Below, piece by piece: positions 22,423 to 24,756 of a stretch of DNA of 24,756 nucleotides (the stretch's first letter is position 1; the number at the start of each line of letters is the position of its first letter). The notes beneath the pieces are model-generated. The model had not been told where the DNA came from and made no database searches. It worked only from the letters and a program-made list of their open reading frames with translations. Source of the DNA: UBA7312 sp002715345 (GTDB taxonomy: Bacteria; Bacteroidota; Bacteroidia; Flavobacteriales; UBA7312); assembly GCA_964009845.1 (NCBI GenBank), contig CAXGIQ010000008.1, positions 1 to 24,756 of the forward strand, given 5' to 3'. A program made the translations under genes and the position numbers.

Positions 22423-23583
22423 GATGGTTTTACAACGCTCAAAAACAGCGTTTTCATCAAATAATTTTCGGTATGTGTAAAGAGTCATGTATTTGGTAGT
22501 GCCTAAGTTTTCTGCAATTCGTATCATTTTAGGGTTAAAATCACCTATCCAAGTCACAATAATGTTTTGATATTTTTTACTGCGTGTTTCAAATTGTTTT
22601 TTCACATTCATGATGATGGCTCCTTCTAAGCCTTTTCGTTGATGTTCGGGTACAATGCCAAATGCTATCCCAAAAACATTGTTGCAGACACCTCTCTTTT
22701 GATGAAGTAAAAATTTCAATTTTCCCCACCAGTTCAGGTTACCATTGATGTATTTAAAAATTTGATTCAGTTCAGGAAGTGCTATAAAGAAACCCACAGG
22801 TTCTTCGTTATAGTAAGCAAACCAAATGAGTTCGGGATCCATCACAGGTTTTAATTTTCGCATAATGGAGCGCGCCTGTGTTTCGGGCATTCCCTTAAAA
22901 TTACTATGTGTTACCCACGCTTTGTTGTAGATGGTTCTGAAATCCTCAGCATATTCAAACATTTTATCCTTTTCCATGTGTCGAAAAGTATAGCCAGAAT
23001 CTTCTAATATTTTATCTGAACGCTCTTTGTATTTTTCTTGCACATCTTCATGTACAGATCGTTCAAACATATATTGTTCAAAATAAACCTTAAAGCCATA
23101 GTTCTCGAATAAAGATTGATAATATGCTGGTTGATACGCGTTGCCGTAAATCGGTGCTTTTTCATGTCCATTTATTAACAGACCCCAGTAGCGATCGCGC
23201 TCACCAAAATTAATAGGGCCATCCATGGCTTCCATTTCTCTTTCGCTAAGCCATTGTTTGGCGGTGTTAAAAAGGAGATTAGCAGCTTCTTGATTATCGA
23301 TGCATTCGAAAAAACCACATCCACCAGTAGCTTGTTTTTCGCTAAATGCTTTTTTATTATTGATAAAAGCAGCAATTCGACCAATGATTTTTCCATTTTT
23401 ATCTTGAATCATCCATCGGATAGCTTCGCCATGTCTAAAAAACTTATTTTGCTTGGGAGTAAAAACAGCTTCTACCTCCTGTTGTATGTGAGGAATCCAG
23501 TTTTTATCATTTTTGTAAATCTGGAAAGCAAGTTGATGAAACTGCTTTATAGTTTTCTTTGAGTTAACCTCAATAATTTTCAT
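22417..23583 (-). CDS. GNAT-like N-acetyltransferase family protein, function unknown
   Basis: The start at MKIIEVNSKKTIKQFHQ gives 388 aa. The upstream ATG at 23649 would overlap the start of the divergent gene. The N-terminal part includes FQIYKNDKNWIPH, KIIGRIAAFINNKKA and GFFECIDN, resembling a first acetyltransferase-like fold. In the C-terminal half, GFFIALPELNQIF and GIVPEHQRKGLEGAIIMNV match the acetyl-CoA-binding strand and loop (Q/R-x-x-G-x-G/A type) of the GNAT superfamily. Similar large proteins are common in Bacteroidota but, as far as I know, have no established substrate. It looks monocistronic and is divergent from the SDR gene. Confidence 0.7.
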   Translation of the reverse strand: MKIIEVNSKKTIKQFHQLAFQIYKNDKNWIPHIQQEVEAVFTPKQNKFFRHGEAIRWMIQDKNGKIIGRIAAFINNKKAFSEKQATGGCGFFECIDNQEAANLLFNTAKQWLSEREMEAMDGPINFGERDRYWGLLINGHEKAPIYGNAYQPAYYQSLFENYGFKVYFEQYMFERSVHEDVQEKYKERSDKILEDSGYTFRHMEKDKMFEYAEDFRTIYNKAWVTHSNFKGMPETQARSIMRKLKPVMDPELIWFAYYNEEPVGFFIALPELNQIFKYINGNLNWWGKLKFLLHQKRGVCNNVFGIAFGIVPEHQRKGLEGAIIMNVKKQFETRSKKYQNIIVTWIGDFNPKMIRIAENLGTTKYMTLYTYRKLFDENAVFERCKTIK

Positions 23584-23626
23584 GTAAAATGCCTTTATTT
23601 GTAACAGCAAATTAAGCTGAAATTTG

Positions 23627-24430
23627 ATGAAAAACAAAGTAGTTATCATTACTGGAGCTTCTTCCGGAATTGGTAAAGCATGTGCATGGATTTTTGCGCA
23701 GGAGGGTGCCCAAGTAGTATTAGCTGCGCGTAATTTGGAAAAACTTAAACTTGTATGTAAAGAATTACAAGAGGCGGGTTTTACTGCATTAGCCGTGCAA
23801 GCTGATGTTAGTAAAGAATCAGATTGTCAACGCCTAATTTCAGAATCTGTTGCGGCATTTCAAGGTATAGATGTGCTTATCAATAATGCAGGTATTTCTA
23901 TGCGTGCTACCCTAGAGCAGGCGGAGGTTTCAGTAATTCGTCAGTTGATGGAAATTAATTTTTTCGGGACTGTTTATTGTACCAAGTATGCACTTCCTTA
24001 TTTATTTAAAAGCAAGGGTTCGGTCGTTGGTGTTTCTTCTATTGCTGGTTACAAAGGATTGCCAGGAAGAACAGGTTATTCGGCCTCTAAATTTGCTATG
24101 CACGGATTTCTTGAAGCCTTGCGTCTAGAGAATTTGAAAAAAGGACTACATGTACTTATTGCATGTCCAGGTTTTACCGCTTCCAACATACGCAATACAG
24201 CATTGGGAAGCGATGGTAATATGCAAGGAGAAAGTCCTAGAGATGAACAAAAGATGATGCAACCGGAAGATGTAGCTGAATTCATCTTGAAAGCAGTTCT
24301 TAAACGCCAAGATTACTTAACTTTAACAATGAATGGAAAGTTAACCTTATGGTTGAATAAATTTTTCCCAAAATGGGTGGATCAATTGGTGTACAACCAT
24401 ATGCGAAAAGAGCCCGATTCACCTTTTTAA
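23627..24430 (+). CDS. Short-chain dehydrogenase/reductase (SDR)
   Basis: This 267-aa Rossmann-fold oxidoreductase is of the classical SDR type. TGASSGIGKA (about residues 8-17) binds the dinucleotide, ARNLEKL follows the second strand and suggests NADP, and NNAG is the structural motif. Catalytic residues are Ser in GVSSIAGYKG and Tyr/Lys in GYSASKFAMHG. Length fits the classical family with a short C-terminal extension that may be membrane-associated (LTLWLNKFFPKWVDQLV). The substrate is unknown. The ATG at 23627 is preferred to the TTG just before it. Nine bases separate its stop from the shikimate kinase start, so they are probably co-transcribed. Confidence 0.92.
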   Translation: MKNKVVIITGASSGIGKACAWIFAQEGAQVVLAARNLEKLKLVCKELQEAGFTALAVQADVSKESDCQRLISESVAAFQGIDVLINNAGISMRATLEQAEVSVIRQLMEINFFGTVYCTKYALPYLFKSKGSVVGVSSIAGYKGLPGRTGYSASKFAMHGFLEALRLENLKKGLHVLIACPGFTASNIRNTALGSDGNMQGESPRDEQKMMQPEDVAEFILKAVLKRQDYLTLTMNGKLTLWLNKFFPKWVDQLVYNHMRKEPDSPF

Positions 24431-24439
24431 ACAAGTACT

Positions 24440-24756
24440 ATGAGAATATTTTTAATTGGCTACATGGGAAGTGGTAAAACTACTTTAGGCAGAAAACTAG
24501 CCTATAACTTACAGCATCAATTCATTGATTTAGACGAATATATAGAAGAGCAGGAAGGTAGAAATATTAGTCAGATTTTTGAGGATGATGGAGAGGATTA
24601 TTTTAGGAAGTTAGAGCGCGTTTATTTACATAAGGTTATTGACAAAGAAGATGTAGTAATTTCTACTGGAGGCGGTACACCATGTTTTTTCGATAATATG
24701 GACCAGATGAATGAGCACGGTAAAACGATTTACATTAATATTCATCCTAAAGTACT
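24440..24756 (+). CDS. aroK: Shikimate kinase, cut by the window end
   Basis: The first 105 codons are present, starting at MRIFLIGYMGSGKTTLG, where GYMGSGKT is the Walker A loop. FIDLDEYIEEQEGRNISQIF holds the shikimate-binding aspartate, FRKLE the arginine of the substrate site, and STGGGTPC the glycine-rich motif. The enzyme phosphorylates shikimate with ATP in the chorismate pathway. The C-terminal lid and adenine-binding part lie outside the window. It follows the SDR gene by nine bases. Confidence 0.94.
   Translation, partial: MRIFLIGYMGSGKTTLGRKLAYNLQHQFIDLDEYIEEQEGRNISQIFEDDGEDYFRKLERVYLHKVIDKEDVVISTGGGTPCFFDNMDQMNEHGKTIYINIHPKV

Overview
The window looks like a piece of a Bacteroidota chromosome, most likely Flavobacteriales. 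The base composition is AT-rich. Most recognisable promoters have the TTTG/TTG and TAnnTTTG boxes typical of this phylum instead of the proteobacterial -35/-10. Gene content points the same way: a GWxTD-domain protein, a DUF721 gene directly after recF, a TPR/propeller/OmpA protein resembling the type IX secretion protein PorE, and a decayed gene ending in a type IX sorting domain. I do not try to name a genus. Most of the window is ordinary housekeeping DNA. I see no CRISPR array, prophage, transposase or obvious defence island.

Layout. Positions 1-134 hold the last codons of a cysteine desulfurase. Positions 123-3354 (minus) form a tightly overlapped cell-envelope operon: GWxTD lipoprotein-like protein, LpxL-type acyltransferase and family 2 glycosyltransferase. 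tRNA-Ser(TGA) follows, then a TPR membrane protein and ribH on the minus strand. recF and a DUF721 gene (plus) converge on ndk (minus). nrnA, a tandem-FKBP lipoprotein and an isoprenylcysteine-methyltransferase-like membrane protein form the next plus operon. After tRNA-Met(CAT) comes surE - small membrane protein - lpxB, joined by ATGA overlaps. A small outer-membrane barrel with a lysine-rich repeated tail (minus) is followed by the histidine-degradation pair hutI-ftcD (minus). Divergent from these is the plus operon aroC - small split lipoprotein ORF - gltP - porE-like, all joined by 1- or 4-bp overlaps. Minus-strand trmD and rplS follow.

Positions 21256-22118 contain no intact gene. They hold an AT-repeat, a 13-bp inverted repeat, a 14-bp palindrome and the relic of a secreted protein, with a signal peptide at one end and a type IX sorting domain at the other in one reading frame crossed by 12 stops. 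tRNA-Leu(GAG) and tRNA-Lys(TTT) (minus) come next, then a GNAT-like protein (minus), an SDR oxidoreductase and the start of shikimate kinase (plus, cut by the window edge).

How the genes fit together. lpxL, lpxB and the glycosyltransferase act on the outer-membrane lipid or glycan. aroC and aroK belong to the chorismate pathway but lie in separate operons. hutI and ftcD carry out consecutive late steps of histidine catabolism to glutamate. The PorE-like protein and the sorting-domain relic both imply that the genome has type IX secretion. The observations most worth checking are the relic secreted gene, the split lipoprotein between aroC and gltP, the 36-bp tandem repeat in the barrel protein, and the promoters whose -7 box lies only 6-7 nt before the start codon.
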